Part shown: in pieces, positions 13,752 to 14,518 of the stretch | Layout of the letters: every line of letters begins with the position of its first letter | Position numbering within the stretch: position 1 is the first letter of the stretch | Origin: Candidatus Cloacimonadota bacterium | GTDB lineage: Bacteria; Cloacimonadota; Cloacimonadia; Cloacimonadales; TCS61 | NCBI GenBank assembly: GCA_014382915.1 | Contig: JACNIV010000268.1 | Coordinates: 1 to 14,518 of the forward strand | Direction of reading: 5' to 3' | Length of the DNA: 14,518 nucleotides | Program-made: the position numbers and the translations under genes | Notes under the pieces: generated by a model | Seen by the model: the letters and a program-made list of their open reading frames with translations, nothing else | The model's database searches: none | Told to the model about the DNA's origin: nothing

Positions 13752-14518
13752 ATGCCGCGATTAAGAGAGAAAATCAGATCGAGAATTCCAGAAATCAGGG
13801 CAAAGATCAAAGACGAGATCTTAAGTAAACATGCTGACAAAGTAATTAGTAACGTCACAGTTAAACAGATCTACGGTGGAATGAGGGGTGTGATCGGTTT
13901 AGTTTGTAATTCTTCATATGTGGATCCCTATCTGGGATTACATATCAGGGGCATCCCTCTTGCTGATCTAACCGATAGGATACCTGAGGAGATTTTTTAT
14001 CTTCTCTGCACAGGTGAGATACCTGTAAAACAAGATCTGGAAAGATTACAGGAAGAGATGCATCTGCGTTCCGAAGTTCCGGAACATGTATGGGATGTTA
14101 TTCGCGCATTGCCAAAAGATACACATCCAATGACTATGTTCAGCATCGCAATTATGGCAATGGAAGGAAGTTCAATTTTCAAAGCAAAATATGCTGCTGG
14201 AATGAGAAAAGCAGATTACTGGGAAGCTACTCTGGATGATTCTTTAGAGATCCTGGCAAAACTGCCTACCATCGCTGCCGGAATTTACAGGATAAGATAT
14301 GCTATGGGAGATCTGATACCTTATGATAAATCTCTGGACTGGGGCGGAAATTTTGCAAAAATGCTGGGAGTTCCTGACTCGAAGGGAGAATTTGCAAAAT
14401 TAGTGCGGTTATATCTTGTTCTTCATTGCGACCATGAAGGTGGAAATGTAAGTGCTTTTACTTCTCGTGTGGTTAATTCTGCACTCTCAAATCTCTATTA
14501 TGCTGTTTCTGCAGGCTT
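13752..14518 (+). CDS. gltA: Citrate synthase, eukaryote-like (mitochondrial-type) Si form, 3'-truncated by window edge
   Basis: The first 255 residues of citrate synthase (acetyl-CoA + oxaloacetate to citrate + CoA) are visible; the frame is open to the right edge. The N-terminal helix region (LREKIRSRIPEIRAKIK), the YGGMRGVIGLV segment (42-52) and DPYLGLHIRG (61-70) match mitochondrial citrate synthases rather than the E. coli hexameric type. HCDHEGGNVSAF (about 230-241) carries the catalytic histidine equivalent to pig His274 in DHEGGN; the other catalytic His and Asp lie beyond the edge. AGGAGG (13742-13747) is 4 bases before ATG. Eukaryote-like citrate synthases are known in bacteria such as Geobacter. 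It is transcribed separately from pckA because of the terminator between them. Confidence 0.93.
   Translation, partial: MPRLREKIRSRIPEIRAKIKDEILSKHADKVISNVTVKQIYGGMRGVIGLVCNSSYVDPYLGLHIRGIPLADLTDRIPEEIFYLLCTGEIPVKQDLERLQEEMHLRSEVPEHVWDVIRALPKDTHPMTMFSIAIMAMEGSSIFKAKYAAGMRKADYWEATLDDSLEILAKLPTIAAGIYRIRYAMGDLIPYDKSLDWGGNFAKMLGVPDSKGEFAKLVRLYLVLHCDHEGGNVSAFTSRVVNSALSNLYYAVSAG

Noticed and set aside
1..14518. Search by eye for insertion sequences, CRISPR repeats, tRNA or rRNA genes and attachment sites
   Set aside because: No transposase-like frame, regularly spaced repeats, cloverleaf-like segment or long terminal inverted repeats were seen; gaps between genes are too short for most of these.

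Overview
This window is AT-rich bacterial DNA with dense, one-directional coding: every convincing gene is on the + strand. Nothing in it marks a mobile element, prophage, CRISPR array, rRNA or tRNA. The gene set points to a strict anaerobe that runs the C4-dicarboxylate arm of the TCA cycle next to a soluble NiFe hydrogenase: succinyl-CoA synthetase, two-subunit Fe-S fumarase, two malate dehydrogenase paralogues, malic enzyme and ATP-type PEP carboxykinase. This resembles syntrophic or fermentative propionate/amino-acid degraders such as Cloacimonadota and Pelotomaculum-like bacteria. A lineage in the FCB/Cloacimonadota area is my best guess, but it is inference from gene content and style, with no marker gene present.

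Layout. Positions 3-2390: the end of a group 3 (Mvh-like) NiFe hydrogenase small subunit (truncated by the window edge), the complete large subunit, and its maturation endopeptidase. Positions 2424-4469: sucC and sucD. Positions 4493-5308: a TPR-repeat protein of unknown role. Positions 5330-6741: the alpha and beta subunits of class I fumarase. Positions 6764-8629: two tandem malate dehydrogenase-like genes, the first with an altered active site and the second canonical. Positions 8629-9966: a LarA-type nickel-pincer 2-hydroxyacid racemase, overlapping mdh by one base. Positions 9993-11675: malic enzyme. After a 127-base AT-rich gap comes pckA (11803-13530), closed by a textbook intrinsic terminator (13533-13565). 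A 186-base leader with an inverted repeat then precedes a eukaryote-like citrate synthase (from 13752) that runs off the right edge.

How the genes fit together. SucCD interconverts succinyl-CoA and succinate. A succinate dehydrogenase or fumarate reductase, not in the window, would link succinate to fumarate. Fumarase makes malate, MDH makes oxaloacetate, malic enzyme connects malate to pyruvate, PEPCK connects oxaloacetate to PEP, and citrate synthase takes oxaloacetate into the other arm. Hydrogenase would exchange the released reductant with H2. The gene set fits a methylmalonyl-CoA route between propionate and pyruvate/PEP in either direction. The mutase, carboxyltransferase, fumarate reductase, aconitase, isocitrate dehydrogenase and 2-oxoglutarate oxidoreductase are not in the window.

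The most unusual points are the divergent MDH paralogue beside a normal MDH, the racemase embedded in a malate operon (a candidate malate racemase), and the NADP-type signature in the malic enzyme. Two start sites were moved downstream from the longest open frame: fumarase alpha to 5330 and pckA to 11803.
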